From Opitutales bacterium (GTDB taxonomy: Bacteria > Verrucomicrobiota > Verrucomicrobiia > Opitutales > UBA2987), in assembly GCA_021772515.1 (NCBI GenBank), contig JAJFLU010000052.1, positions 62,001 to 126,000 of the forward strand: a stretch of DNA of 64,000 nucleotides, in the 5' to 3' direction. Positions 33,926 to 42,728 of this stretch are shown in pieces (positions within the stretch are counted from its first letter, which is position 1; the number at the start of each line of letters is the position of its first letter). The notes beneath the pieces are model-generated. The model saw nothing but the letters and a program-made list of their open reading frames with translations. It did not search any database and was not told where the DNA came from. Position numbers and translations under genes: made by a program.

Positions 33926-34219
33926 TTAAAAGTCGCTGGATAATTCAGGCAGCGGAGCGGCCAGCTTTTGTGCTACGTCATCAATGGCTGCTTTGTGCTC
34001 AGATTCTCGGTTTTCCAGAAAATTTCTGCCACGGGCTACTGCCTCGGGCCGAATTTCCGGCAGCGCCGCCAGTTTCTGTATAAGACTCTGACGCCTGGAT
34101 ACGTCGAGAGTGTCCTGCGGGAATTCCCCAGCAGGCGCTGTTTTACTAATTTCACCCCTCTTATGTACTCCACTCGAAAAAGGTGTTGGGGCCGGTGAAT
34201 TTACCGAATCAATATTCAT
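33926..34219 (-). CDS. FlgM-like small flagellar protein (candidate anti-sigma-28)
   Basis: 97 residues. The N-terminal half is disordered and Pro/Ser-rich. The second half (DTLDVSRRQSLIQKLAALPEIRPEAVARGRNFL) has the LP-x-hydrophobic-R-x-E-x-V-A-R pattern seen in the sigma-binding region of FlgM. FlgM holds FliA inactive until the hook is finished. Its position before fliS and the presence of a sigma-28 gene support this role, but the match is short. ATG 34219 gives MNIDSVNS; the frame upstream is rejected. Confidence 0.55.
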   Translation of the reverse strand: MNIDSVNSPAPTPFSSGVHKRGEISKTAPAGEFPQDTLDVSRRQSLIQKLAALPEIRPEAVARGRNFLENRESEHKAAIDDVAQKLAAPLPELSSDF

Positions 34220-34270
34220 ATAATTATTATATAGGCTTTCGTTTTTAGAAGTTTTACTACTCCTAATCCT

Positions 34271-34297
34271 ATATCGAATAAAACCGAGCAAACTGAA
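34271..34297 (-). promoter_or_regulatory. Candidate sigma-28 promoter upstream of the flgM-like gene
   Basis: On the minus strand TTCAGTTT (34297-34290), 11 bases, then TTCGATAT (34278-34271): 11 of 16 consensus positions with correct spacing. Confidence 0.45.
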
Positions 34298-34305
34298 ATA
34301 AAAAA

Positions 34306-35040
34306 TCACCTTCCCGGAATAGTCCCAAATACTTCAAAAGCGATATACCTGGAAAATTGCCGTGGGCTTCGCAGTATGGTCTCCGCAGTTTGCAGAGGTT
34401 GGGTGCTCAAATCCGAACTTCTCTGAAATCGGCGTGCAGACACCGAAACAGAGGGATTTCCCGAACTGAATACTTCATCGAAGGCCCAGAGGATGTCTTT
34501 ACTTTCCATGGCGATCAATTTACTCCGAATACCGATATCTATTGGCTTATAGGGGCTGTATTGGGTCAAATCCGTAAACAATACGGCATCCGCAGCATAT
34601 TTTTGCTCAAGGTATTCAAAAAGCTCAATCGGGAGTCGCTCAACAGAGGTCAACTGCCGCCTGCCAAGCAGATCGAGCAATTCCTTCCGCGATACCACAA
34701 CGACCTCAAATAGGGATGTTTGAGTAAGTGCGGAGACAAAATCATGATCGATCGCTTCCAGAAAGTCTCCTTCGTATTCATCGTAGTAAACAGGAAGATA
34801 AACGACTCGATGAATTTCCTCGGGCATGGCGCCGACACTATAAAAATTTTGTGGCCGGTAGGATGGGCCTAGAAAGTCCTGCACTTTGGAGACCTTGCCA
34901 TGGCCTGATTGGCAGCCAGTCGGCAACATCATGCCCATGATACCTGTAGCCAGTAGGCTAAACCTGTATGCCAGCCGCAAATTTTTGCGAAATATGGATT
35001 TCGAAGCTTTTTTGTCCTTAACTTCCTTTATTTTACTCAT
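34306..35040 (-). CDS. Flagellar-locus lipoprotein
   Basis: 244 residues with a long basic N-region, a hydrophobic segment and a lipobox LPTGC (lipid Cys at about 43). Gln at +2 suggests outer-membrane sorting. The mature part (HRVVYLPVYYDEYEGDFLEAIDHDFVSAL, LFEVVVVSRKELLDLL, AADAVLFTDLTQYSPY) resembles the alpha/beta fold of CsgG/TolB-like lipoproteins and of flagellar lipoproteins such as FlgO. It lies 37 bp after fliD, so co-transcription is likely. The frame runs far upstream inside fliD; ATG 35040 is the real start. Confidence 0.7.
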   Translation of the reverse strand: MSKIKEVKDKKASKSIFRKNLRLAYRFSLLATGIMGMMLPTGCQSGHGKVSKVQDFLGPSYRPQNFYSVGAMPEEIHRVVYLPVYYDEYEGDFLEAIDHDFVSALTQTSLFEVVVVSRKELLDLLGRRQLTSVERLPIELFEYLEQKYAADAVLFTDLTQYSPYKPIDIGIRSKLIAMESKDILWAFDEVFSSGNPSVSVSARRFQRSSDLSTQPLQTAETILRSPRQFSRYIAFEVFGTIPGR

Positions 35041-35077
35041 GGAAATGAAAAATGCTGTTTCCGTGCTAATTCGCTTT

Positions 35078-36790
35078 TTACTGGAATGAATTATTGAGAG
35101 CTTGAAGCTGCTGATTGATTTTTGACTGGGCAATTTCCATCTGCAAAAAGCTCTGCTGAAGCACACCGGTCTTAAATTCGATAGTTCTCTCCATGGCGAT
35201 GATCTGCTCATCCAGTTTTCTAGTCCTTTCGTTGAGCAGATCCCTTTGCGTATCGAGAATGCCATTGCTGGCCACATAGCCGTCGATAAACGCCTGCATA
35301 CTGGTGGCGACCCCATCCGTCGAGTCCGTGAAAACTGTTGCCACCGCATCGGGAAAATCTTTGAGCGCGTCTGTGAAGGCTTCTTCATCGGCAATCTCAA
35401 GCTCACTGCTATCAGTTTTGAAATCAATGCCCATGTCTTGCAGCCGCTTTACCGCTCCCGTCAGGCTGGGAACCGACGCAAATACCTCTGCCCGCAGATC
35501 ACGGGCTACTGAGGTTACCTCTCTGTTGCTGCTGAATACATTGGTAGTTACGCTATCAGCTTTTACCGTTATGGCGGTGTTGGTTTTAATGAACGACTGC
35601 ACCGCGTTGTATTTGGTAATAAATGCGTCCACTTTGGCCCGAACGGAGCTGTTATCGGAAGATACTGTGACCTTCTCAGTGCCGAGTGTCTTGCCGGTGA
35701 CGCTTAAACCGGTAATCCCGTGCACACTTTCATCGAATTTGTTGCTGTTGCTGGTGATGACGCCTCCGCCATTAACCGTGAAATTGGCATTATCCCCCAA
35801 AGTGACCGTCGCGGTGGAATTCACGCCAAGAGCCTCCAACAAACCACCGGCGCTTTCACTCACCGCCAGTCCAAAACTTCCGGTATTCTTGTTCAAAAGT
35901 GTAAATTGATCGGTAACAGAATCATAGGAAAGTGTCGCCTCCGCCGTGGATGCATCAATCCGCCCGATGAGGTCGCGCAGGCTGTCGTCATTTACATTAA
36001 ATGCTATATCGGTCCCATTGACGGTTATCGTGCCGTTGCCACTGCCGTCCACGTTCGTAATTGATGCGGCCAATCCCGAGCTGGCGATTGAGGAATCGAG
36101 CTTTATCGTCCCGAGGCTGGAATTACTGCTCACACTATTGGTTCCATTGCTGAACAACTTTGACGAAAGGAGAAAATTGCTCGTGTCATTAGGGCTGCCA
36201 ACTACGACTTCCGAGGCGCTGTTTAAATCGATTTGGTCGAGCACGGGGTCGTAGGTAGCGGTAACTGCACCGCCTGTGGCGGTTGATATGGCATCGAAAA
36301 CATCTTGCAGCGAATCCGTGGAGGCAACCGTGACCTGCGAACCATTGACCGTGAAAAACCCATCCGTAATGGCTGTGGTAAGATTCATGGCCGAAACCGT
36401 TACCCCGCTGACATCGGACGTAGCGCTGATGGGAGCGGCTACGTCAGTAGAACCACTTCGGTTGGTTTGCGTGGCCAGCTTGGTGATGACAAACTGATAT
36501 TCCCCGACCTGTGTATTAGTAGCCGCAGTGGCCGACAATATCAAGGAATCGGGATCCAGCAAAGCGGTCGAGCGACCGAAATAAAGGCTGCTTTCCTGTA
36601 GGTCTTTGGCCGCAGTGCCGAGGGCATTAAGCTTGGTTTCCAGAGATTCAAAGGCCGCTACCTCTTTGGCAACAGTGTTCTTCTCTACCCGTAGTCGATT
36701 TTGAGGAACCCTCTCGATTTGGATCAACTGATCGATAACCGATTGAGAATCAAAGCCGGACACGAGGCCGCTTAATTTTAGTCCTTCCAT
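35078..36790 (-). CDS. fliD: Flagellar hook-associated protein 2 (filament cap)
   Basis: 570-residue capping protein. The N-terminal D0/D1 segment is LSGLVSGFDSQSVIDQLIQIERVPQNRL. The C-terminal coiled coil (LNERTRKLDEQIIAMERTIEFKTGVL...MEIAQSKINQQL) is the FliD hallmark. The middle has Ser/Thr-rich beta domains typical of surface-exposed variable parts. A strong sigma-28 promoter lies 40-66 bases upstream. It precedes the lipoprotein and follows the maf gene by 80 bp. Start ATG 36790. Confidence 0.92.
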   Translation of the reverse strand: MEGLKLSGLVSGFDSQSVIDQLIQIERVPQNRLRVEKNTVAKEVAAFESLETKLNALGTAAKDLQESSLYFGRSTALLDPDSLILSATAATNTQVGEYQFVITKLATQTNRSGSTDVAAPISATSDVSGVTVSAMNLTTAITDGFFTVNGSQVTVASTDSLQDVFDAISTATGGAVTATYDPVLDQIDLNSASEVVVGSPNDTSNFLLSSKLFSNGTNSVSSNSSLGTIKLDSSIASSGLAASITNVDGSGNGTITVNGTDIAFNVNDDSLRDLIGRIDASTAEATLSYDSVTDQFTLLNKNTGSFGLAVSESAGGLLEALGVNSTATVTLGDNANFTVNGGGVITSNSNKFDESVHGITGLSVTGKTLGTEKVTVSSDNSSVRAKVDAFITKYNAVQSFIKTNTAITVKADSVTTNVFSSNREVTSVARDLRAEVFASVPSLTGAVKRLQDMGIDFKTDSSELEIADEEAFTDALKDFPDAVATVFTDSTDGVATSMQAFIDGYVASNGILDTQRDLLNERTRKLDEQIIAMERTIEFKTGVLQQSFLQMEIAQSKINQQLQALNNSFQ

Positions 36791-36829
36791 GGGAAATTTG
36801 ATTTTTTATCTGAAAATGGTACGCGTCGA

Positions 36830-36856
36830 ATATCGGCTGAAACGGCGCAATCTTTA
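36830..36856 (-). promoter_or_regulatory. Sigma-28 promoter of fliD
   Basis: On the minus strand TAAAGATT (36856-36849), exactly 11 bases, then GCCGATAT (36837-36830). It matches the consensus at 14 of 16 positions. The transcription start would be near 36823, about 33 bases before the fliD ATG. Confidence 0.82.
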
Positions 36857-36870
36857 AAAATTGATCAAGG

Positions 36871-38706
36871 TCAGGCGGCCATTACTCGTTCGATCCGTCG
36901 TACCAGAAAATGAGCTCCCTCAACCAGCGCCCAATAGTATTCGCGGTTTTTCAGCACATTCTTCCAATGTTCACTGGATGCCACGAGCGCTTTGGAATTT
37001 TCCCTGCACCGAAAGAGTTCGGTCTTTGTTCTGCCATCGAAAAGCACCTGGTAGTCGTTTGGATGGCGATCGAGTAACTCGTTAATCTGCGTCGCCTGTC
37101 TTTCACCTTTGAGGAGGGCCTCATGCCCTTTGCCCGCATCTCCTTCCAGTTCAGGAGGTAAAAGCTCCAGGTGGAGCGCCGCCTCCAAGCTCTGGTTGAA
37201 TAACTGCCGGGCGAATCGTAAAGTCGGATTGAGCGCCTTTCGCAATTGTCGTCCGACTGCCATTGTTTGATAAGATTGAGAAAGCATCGACGATAGTTTT
37301 TTCCTCACACCCTCGCTGTTCTCATAGCCGAGCCAGGATGCCGCCTCACCGTATTTTAGGTAGGGCACACCGGCGATTCGGGCTCCCAAACGCGCCGTAT
37401 TGATAAAAGTGATGTCGGGATAATTTTTTACAATCTGGCAAAATGTTTTTAAATAAACAAACAGCGGCTCATCTACCGGAACATGCTCAAGGGTATTTCC
37501 CGGTAATATCCGGCAGGAGGAAGGTTCTGAAAATACTCGACCCTCGTCAGCGTAAAAAGAATCGAGGGTATGGGTCTGCCCCCCCTGAGAAAGGGCCATA
37601 TCCTGCCCTACCAGGCAAATTTTGCGACAGCCCCAAAGCCTTGCCAGATCAACCACACAGGCCGATACCGTGCCCTGCTCGAGAATGGTTGTCCCTTCCC
37701 CCTGACCCAGCCTTTGGCGAACAATTCTCGCCAGGGAATTATTGCCTGTCCAGGTAAACGCGTTTCCGGCAAATTTATTAACTACCTGTGGACATACGAA
37801 ATAGGGGCAAGCGAGCGCGACGCCTTCCACCGGCAAACCTTCGTAACCCTTGGCGGTATCTTCCCTTGGGTCTGCGGCAAGCGTCATATGGGGAACAATT
37901 CCATTATTTATCAATTTTCTATAGGAACTGTTGACGCAGATAACTATGGCCCGTTTTTGAACCGACCGAAGAAACTCTATGGCCTCGTCGAGGGAGGGAC
38001 CAGCCCCGACCAGAACGACTGGTAACTCCTGAAAAAAGTTTCGTGTCACGCCGATATCGGGACTTGCGAGCAATAGGGGCAAATTATCCAATGTCGCCTC
38101 TTGCCACAGACTTGAATCCCGGATGTTGGACTGGTACAGACGCCGCCAGATTTCAAAATTTCGGGCAAATTCCGCGAAAAATTTTTCATAATACTTTTCA
38201 TTGAGGGAAAAGAGCGGTGAAAAAATTAGCGGCCCAATATCGCGAAAATCGGAAAATTGAACCTCCCTCAGGGGTTCAAAGTACTTTTCGTCTATCTCTC
38301 CGGTTCCAAGTATAAGTCGTTCGTCATTCAGCAGCCTAAAACAATCCACTTTGGATAGCACAGCCCCCAGATCTCGGGGATTCCGCTCACCCACAAAAAG
38401 GAAATTACCCTCACCGGCTTTTTCAAGCAACGCTTCCAAATGGGTGCCAAGACCGAACCCGCTGACCGCATAAAAGGTGTTTTCTTTATATTCCACTTGG
38501 GTGGTCCAGCGTTTCGCGAGATCGCGGGCATCCCTGCGCCCATAAGGGTAAATAGTCCGGTCCCCCATTCCAAATGCCAGGTATTGGCCGTTGCCGGTCC
38601 CTTCAATTTCACAATCGGAATTGCCGACGCCAGCCTCATTTATCCGGCGTAAAACCTCCGGAAAGCGAGCTTTGAGGACCGCTTCATTTCGGGGGAGAAG
38701 TCTCAC
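36871..38706 (-). CDS. Maf-type motility accessory factor (flagellin glycosyltransferase, DUF115)
   Basis: 611 residues of the Maf/DUF115 family, thought to transfer pseudaminic or legionaminic acid to flagellin. The core runs from VVLVGAGPSLDEAIEFL (about 235) through VCVNSSYRKLINNGIVPHMTLAADPRED to KICLVGQDMALSQGGQTH. The N-terminal domain (MGDRTIYPYGRRDARDLAKRW) and helical C-terminus also fit. GTG 38706 overlaps the stop of the upstream gene as GTGA. The pse genes and flagellin nearby make pseudaminylation of flagellin the natural reading. Confidence 0.88.
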   Translation of the reverse strand: MRLLPRNEAVLKARFPEVLRRINEAGVGNSDCEIEGTGNGQYLAFGMGDRTIYPYGRRDARDLAKRWTTQVEYKENTFYAVSGFGLGTHLEALLEKAGEGNFLFVGERNPRDLGAVLSKVDCFRLLNDERLILGTGEIDEKYFEPLREVQFSDFRDIGPLIFSPLFSLNEKYYEKFFAEFARNFEIWRRLYQSNIRDSSLWQEATLDNLPLLLASPDIGVTRNFFQELPVVLVGAGPSLDEAIEFLRSVQKRAIVICVNSSYRKLINNGIVPHMTLAADPREDTAKGYEGLPVEGVALACPYFVCPQVVNKFAGNAFTWTGNNSLARIVRQRLGQGEGTTILEQGTVSACVVDLARLWGCRKICLVGQDMALSQGGQTHTLDSFYADEGRVFSEPSSCRILPGNTLEHVPVDEPLFVYLKTFCQIVKNYPDITFINTARLGARIAGVPYLKYGEAASWLGYENSEGVRKKLSSMLSQSYQTMAVGRQLRKALNPTLRFARQLFNQSLEAALHLELLPPELEGDAGKGHEALLKGERQATQINELLDRHPNDYQVLFDGRTKTELFRCRENSKALVASSEHWKNVLKNREYYWALVEGAHFLVRRIERVMAA

Positions 38707-39323
38707 GCGACAAACTCCCTGCTCCTTAAATCAAGGTCCTCGGTCACGGGTCCGGCCAAGGTTTCAACGAGTGTCTTGACTGAAACGGCGAGGTCACAAA
38801 CGATAATATCCGAGATTTGCCCGACATCTCCTCGCGCAGCATTCTCGAGAAATTTCTCAAGTTCTTTTTCGAGTTGCCCGAACTGATTTTCAAGCAATTC
38901 AAGCCAGACGAAATTTCCGTCTCGCCCATAGGCCACGAGAGCTTCAAGAATGTCCTGAAAGGGTTGCATCTTAACCGAAAACTCCTCGATCCTGGCCACA
39001 ACCTTTGACCACGGTAAACTCAATACGACAGCCCCGTAGGAAATCAGCTCTTCGGAGAGGTTGCCATTGTTGTTGAGAAAATCGGCAATTATATCACGAT
39101 AGACGTTGGATCGCCGGGAAGAGGTTGCCACAACCTTGTCGTAGGACTGCAAATCAGTTTTGACTTGGCCGCGAAGAAAATCGCAACCATCGACCTCAAA
39201 ACTGACAATACAGCGTTCCTGCTCCCCCATAATCTGGTTGAGAAGATTAAACAAAGCCTCCGCATCCGCAGGCTCCGGGCCATCGAACAGCACTTTTTCG
39301 TGATCTAAATATATCTCTCCCAT
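38703..39323 (-). CDS. Uncharacterised protein translationally coupled to maf
   Basis: I do not recognise this 206-residue protein. It is acidic and helical with no signal peptide or membrane segment, for example ENQFGQLEKELEKFLENAARGDVGQISDII. Its stop overlaps the GTG start of the Maf gene, which links it to flagellin glycosylation or flagellar assembly. It diverges from the flagellin gene across a 301-bp gap. Start ATG 39323. Confidence 0.75.
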   Translation of the reverse strand: MGEIYLDHEKVLFDGPEPADAEALFNLLNQIMGEQERCIVSFEVDGCDFLRGQVKTDLQSYDKVVATSSRRSNVYRDIIADFLNNNGNLSEELISYGAVVLSLPWSKVVARIEEFSVKMQPFQDILEALVAYGRDGNFVWLELLENQFGQLEKELEKFLENAARGDVGQISDIIVCDLAVSVKTLVETLAGPVTEDLDLRSREFVA

Positions 39324-39624
39324 AGGAAAACCAATCGGTTACGAGCTTGTAACGGAAATTTTTTCCTAAGTTTAAGCAGAATTACGGAAGAAAACTCCTT
39401 TTTAAGCCACTAATTAGCAGTTTCTCCAGGTATTCTTCTCCCTTGAAAATCAACGGGTTGAAGAATTTTTGAGATGCACAATAAATGCAAATATTGCTTA
39501 AGTTTCCCCGGTTTTAAGCGTAAAATAGGCGTCGCAGCACGGATGTTACGTCTGGGGTGCCAATCCCTGACCAAAAATTGGCCCCTGGCAATGGGCAATT
39601 GCCGGAAAAAATCAAGGAAGATCA
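39324..39624. other. 301-bp divergent region between the maf operon and flagellin
   Basis: Contains a candidate sigma-28 promoter for flagellin (39498-39525) and a perfect 10-bp palindrome GGCAATTGCC at 39594-39603 close to the flagellin ribosome site. Nothing clear was found for the minus-strand operon. Confidence 0.5.
39498..39525 (+). promoter_or_regulatory. Candidate sigma-28 promoter of flagellin
   Basis: TTAAGTTT (39498-39505), 12 bases, then GCGTAAAA (39518-39525): 12 of 16 consensus positions with one extra spacer base. The leader would be about 90 bases. Confidence 0.5.
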
Positions 39625-40425
39625 ATGTCAATAGTTATCAATACCAACCCTGCGGCAACAGCCGCATCTGTCAATCTGAATACGAGCAATGCGCTCCTGC
39701 AGAAAAGTCTCAATCGGCTCTCGAGTGGAATAAAAATCACTTCGCCTGCCGATGATGCCGGCGGTCTCGCCGTGTCCATGAAAATGATGGCAGCTATCAA
39801 GAGGACGGAGGCTGTTAACGCTAATATCGCTAACGCTATTTCGTTCCTGCAAACCCAGGATGGAGCCAACCAGACGGCTGGTAAAATCCTGGATCGTATC
39901 TCCGAGTTGAAAACACTCGCGTCGGACATCACCAAGAGTACTGCCGATGTTTCCAACTACGAGGTGGAGTTCGATCAACTGAAAACACAGCTGAGTAATC
40001 TCACCAATGAGAAATTCAATGGTGTAAGCCTCTTTGGAGGTGGCACAGCAAACGTCATTATCACCGAGGATGGTTCACAGACGGTCTCGATTACCAAATC
40101 GGATCTTATTAACGCCATTACCTCGGTTACAGCCGCCACCGATGTAGCAAACATCTCGATTGGAGTCATAACGGATTCCATCCAGTCGGTTGCTACCCTG
40201 CGAGCCACCAATGGCGCTCAGACGAGTCGACTCCAATTCGCCGGAGAGATGCTGTCCATCAACAGGATCAACCTGGAAGCAGCCAACAGCCGCATTATCG
40301 ATACGGATATCGCGGCCGAATCCACACAGTTTGCCAAGTATAATATACTTGTGCAATCGGGTGCGGCCATGCTGGCTCAGGCCAACGCTTCCTCTCAGGT
40401 TGCACTCAGACTTCTCGGTTCATAA
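39625..40425 (+). CDS. fliC: Flagellin
   Basis: Filament subunit of 266 residues, short for the family because the surface D2/D3 part is nearly absent. The N-terminal D0/D1 reads LNTSNALLQKSLNRLSSGIKITSPADDAGGLAVSMKM. The C-terminal D1/D0 reads ANSRIIDTDIAAESTQFAKYNILVQSGAAMLAQANASSQVALRLL. The exposed middle (about 130-185) is rich in Thr/Ser, which are the usual sites of pseudaminic acid. AAGGAAG lies 5 bases before ATG 39625. A strong terminator follows. Confidence 0.95.
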   Translation: MSIVINTNPAATAASVNLNTSNALLQKSLNRLSSGIKITSPADDAGGLAVSMKMMAAIKRTEAVNANIANAISFLQTQDGANQTAGKILDRISELKTLASDITKSTADVSNYEVEFDQLKTQLSNLTNEKFNGVSLFGGGTANVIITEDGSQTVSITKSDLINAITSVTAATDVANISIGVITDSIQSVATLRATNGAQTSRLQFAGEMLSINRINLEAANSRIIDTDIAAESTQFAKYNILVQSGAAMLAQANASSQVALRLLGS

Positions 40426-40455
40426 TACCAGATTTGACAGATTGTTACTATATAT

Positions 40456-40493
40456 AAAGGGGCTCCCGAATCGATTCAGGAGCCCCTTTTATA
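40456..40493 (+). terminator. Flagellin terminator, probably bidirectional
   Basis: An 11-bp perfect stem AAAGGGGCTCC / GGAGCCCCTTT (40456-40466, 40479-40489), with an inner palindrome GAATCGATTC, is followed by a T-run. On the other strand it is followed by TTTATATA, so it may also end the convergent fabZ-like transcript. Confidence 0.85.
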
Positions 40494-40575
40494 ATTGAAT
40501 CGATTCTATCTCAAATTCGCAGATGCGACCTGGAAATCTGGTGGAGTCGGGAGGTGGTTTTCTCCCTAAACCATT

Positions 40576-41016
40576 TTAGTTCCGCTCTTTGATGAGGGCC
40601 AAGGCGAAATCGATAGCCAAAGCGAGTTTGCCGTCGTTTCTTTTAACGGTTCCGCGTAGGAAGTGGAATTTCCCGAGGGATTCCTTGAAACGGGCTTCGA
40701 TGGTGAGCGTGTCGCCGGGTTTGACCATGTTTTTGAACTTGGCCTCCTTTATACGGGAGAGAATCGGGGTGGCGTCTTCTGCCGAGCCTCCTTCGCGTAT
40801 CAGTTTTTCCACCAAATAAATGGCGCCGGTTTGAAATACGGCTTCGCAGAGAAGAACTCCCGGCATGATGGGGTTTCCGGGGTAATGTCCTTCAAAATGC
40901 GGCTCATCGGCCCGCACATCGCGTTTTGTAACGGCGTAATCATCCGTCACTTCCACGATTTCATCGACAAATAAAAACGGTGGCCTATGGGGAATCGTTC
41001 GGTAAACTTCGTTCAT
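40576..41016 (-). CDS. FabZ-like beta-hydroxyacyl-ACP dehydratase
   Basis: Hot-dog fold dehydratase of 146 residues. The active-site helix carries His44 and Glu58 in HFEGHYPGNPIMPGVLLCEAVFQ. It opens with IPHRPPFLFVDEI, as FabZ does. FabZ dehydrates 3-hydroxyacyl-ACP in fatty-acid synthesis. Here it is paired with a CrtI-like oxidoreductase 9 bp upstream, not with lpxA/fabI, so a specialised acyl chain product is possible. It could also be the only FabZ of the genome. Confidence 0.85.
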   Translation of the reverse strand: MNEVYRTIPHRPPFLFVDEIVEVTDDYAVTKRDVRADEPHFEGHYPGNPIMPGVLLCEAVFQTGAIYLVEKLIREGGSAEDATPILSRIKEAKFKNMVKPGDTLTIEARFKESLGKFHFLRGTVKRNDGKLALAIDFALALIKERN

Positions 41017-41025
41017 CAGGCTCGC

Positions 41026-42513
41026 TCAGACAAAGGCGGCTCTTACTTTTTTTACCCGGACTACATTTCCCTGGAGGTTTTTGTGATGGTCGAAGAGCAT
41101 TTTGTCGATTTTGTTGGCCGTAATAACCCCGTAATTGATGGCTCCTAGCCAGCCCGACATGATGATTCCGACCGAACCTGCATGAAATAGGCCCAAAACC
41201 TGTTTGGAAAGGTCCATGGAAACCTTAAGTCCCTCATATTTTGTCCCAAATGAGGCCCCTCCCACATGACGGGTATAGTGGCGGATGGTGCGCGGCGTGG
41301 CCGCCTCGATATGGTCAACCTTTTCCCGGATGTCGGGAATAAGTTTTTCCAAAGAGGCGAGGGATTCCTCACAAAGCCGGTGCTTTTCCTTGCGGTATTC
41401 AGCATCGGTCATCTCGGACCAATCTTCCCATTTGCCGTTGAGCGAGGCCACGATCGCGATGCGTGGGTTTTTCAGGTGCGGCCGGGTTTCGGGATAATAG
41501 ACGGAAAATGTGCGGCTTCTGGTATTGAGGTCGGTCAATTCGTCACTGGAAAATTTTTCGCAATCGGAGGTAAAAACCAAATCCCCAATATCGGGAATGG
41601 TGGCGTCTTTTTTCAGACCCATATACACTTGGCACGAACTCGAGTTGAGGCGCACTTTTTCCGCTTCATCAACGAAGGCGGGGTCGAAATTTTTACGGCC
41701 AACCAGTTTCAGAACGGTGCTTTTGATATTGGCATTGGAAAGCACGGCCTTGCTCCGAATGAGGCGTCCATTGGCCTGCACACCGGCAATGCAGCGCTGT
41801 CCATCGCGTTCTTCGACCAACACCTTGTCCACGAGAGCCCGTTTGCGCAAATCGACACCGTTGCTACGCAATTCATCGACCATTTTCTTAATGAGGGTAT
41901 CCGTCCCGCCCCGGAAAGTGTAAACCCCTTTGTTCATGAAATTTCCAAATACGATGCCAAAAGTAATGGCGGGATCATCCAGGGTTGAGCCATTGGCGTA
42001 GGCAATCGGTTCCATCAGCAAACGGTGGATATCGGCCCGGCCCGGAAAAAACTCCTCGAACAACTCCCGCGTCGTCAAGGTGACATCGTCGTAAAAATTC
42101 ATGGTTTTGAGGCGCTGGAAAAAAGCCTCCCCAATCCCCCTTGCGATCTTGAATTTATCGTTCAGTAAATTGGTAAAATGAGCCTTGTCAAAAGGAGTCC
42201 AGATATTGAACTGCGGGTTGATAAACCGCACATTCTTGAGCTGCACAATGGAATCGGCGATATCCTTGGTCCAATATTTGCGGCAAGATTTAATCATCCC
42301 GATGGGAAATCCGTGCAGGGAAATATCAAAAATATGCCCCCCTTTGCGGCGAAACCATGTGGCCAAACCGCCATATTGGTAATGATGCTCAAGCAGCAGA
42401 ACCGAGTGCCCGTTTTTCGCCAAATAGTTAGCCCCGGTCAATCCGGCCAGCCCACTGCCGATGACAATTACGTCATAATAGTCGGAGACCCCCTCTAGCC
42501 AATCCTTTGCCAT
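41026..42513 (-). CDS. CrtI/phytoene desaturase-like FAD-dependent oxidoreductase
   Basis: 495-residue flavoprotein. The dinucleotide motif is [30 protein letters not shown] at residues 14-43, followed by [22 protein letters not shown] and a C-terminal FAD-sealing segment ([22 protein letters not shown]). This family includes carotenoid desaturases/isomerases, retinol saturase-like proteins and other lipid oxidases; the substrate is open. It is co-oriented with the FabZ-like gene (9 bp), so a polyunsaturated acyl or pigment substrate is possible. Start ATG 42513. Confidence 0.82.
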   Translation of the reverse strand: MAKDWLEGVSDYYDVIVIGSGLAGLTGANYLAKNGHSVLLLEHHYQYGGLATWFRRKGGHIFDISLHGFPIGMIKSCRKYWTKDIADSIVQLKNVRFINPQFNIWTPFDKAHFTNLLNDKFKIARGIGEAFFQRLKTMNFYDDVTLTTRELFEEFFPGRADIHRLLMEPIAYANGSTLDDPAITFGIVFGNFMNKGVYTFRGGTDTLIKKMVDELRSNGVDLRKRALVDKVLVEERDGQRCIAGVQANGRLIRSKAVLSNANIKSTVLKLVGRKNFDPAFVDEAEKVRLNSSSCQVYMGLKKDATIPDIGDLVFTSDCEKFSSDELTDLNTRSRTFSVYYPETRPHLKNPRIAIVASLNGKWEDWSEMTDAEYRKEKHRLCEESLASLEKLIPDIREKVDHIEAATPRTIRHYTRHVGGASFGTKYEGLKVSMDLSKQVLGLFHAGSVGIIMSGWLGAINYGVITANKIDKMLFDHHKNLQGNVVRVKKVRAAFV

Positions 42514-42728
42514 TTTTAAATTCAGGCTTGTTGTATATCTTTACTATTCAAGTAGATTATCGGCCATTATCTGCATGCAAACTCAGTTAATTCAACCCTA
42601 AACTGCCCTCGCCGTGCCAGAATCTCACTGATATCGAGGTAAATTCGATTGATAGAAGGACTTTCATCATAATAGATTGCCCATTTTGACATTGCGAAGT
42701 TTTCCTTAGAGCTGCAGTCACTCCACTA

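Noticed and set aside
35041-35427. Upstream extension of the flagellar lipoprotein frame
   Set aside because: It lies inside fliD in another frame; ATG 35040 gives a proper lipoprotein signal with LPTGC.
39587-39604. TGGCA...TTGC upstream of flagellin as a sigma-54 promoter
   Set aside because: The GG-to-GC distance is two bases too long for sigma-54; the TTGC is part of the GGCAATTGCC palindrome.
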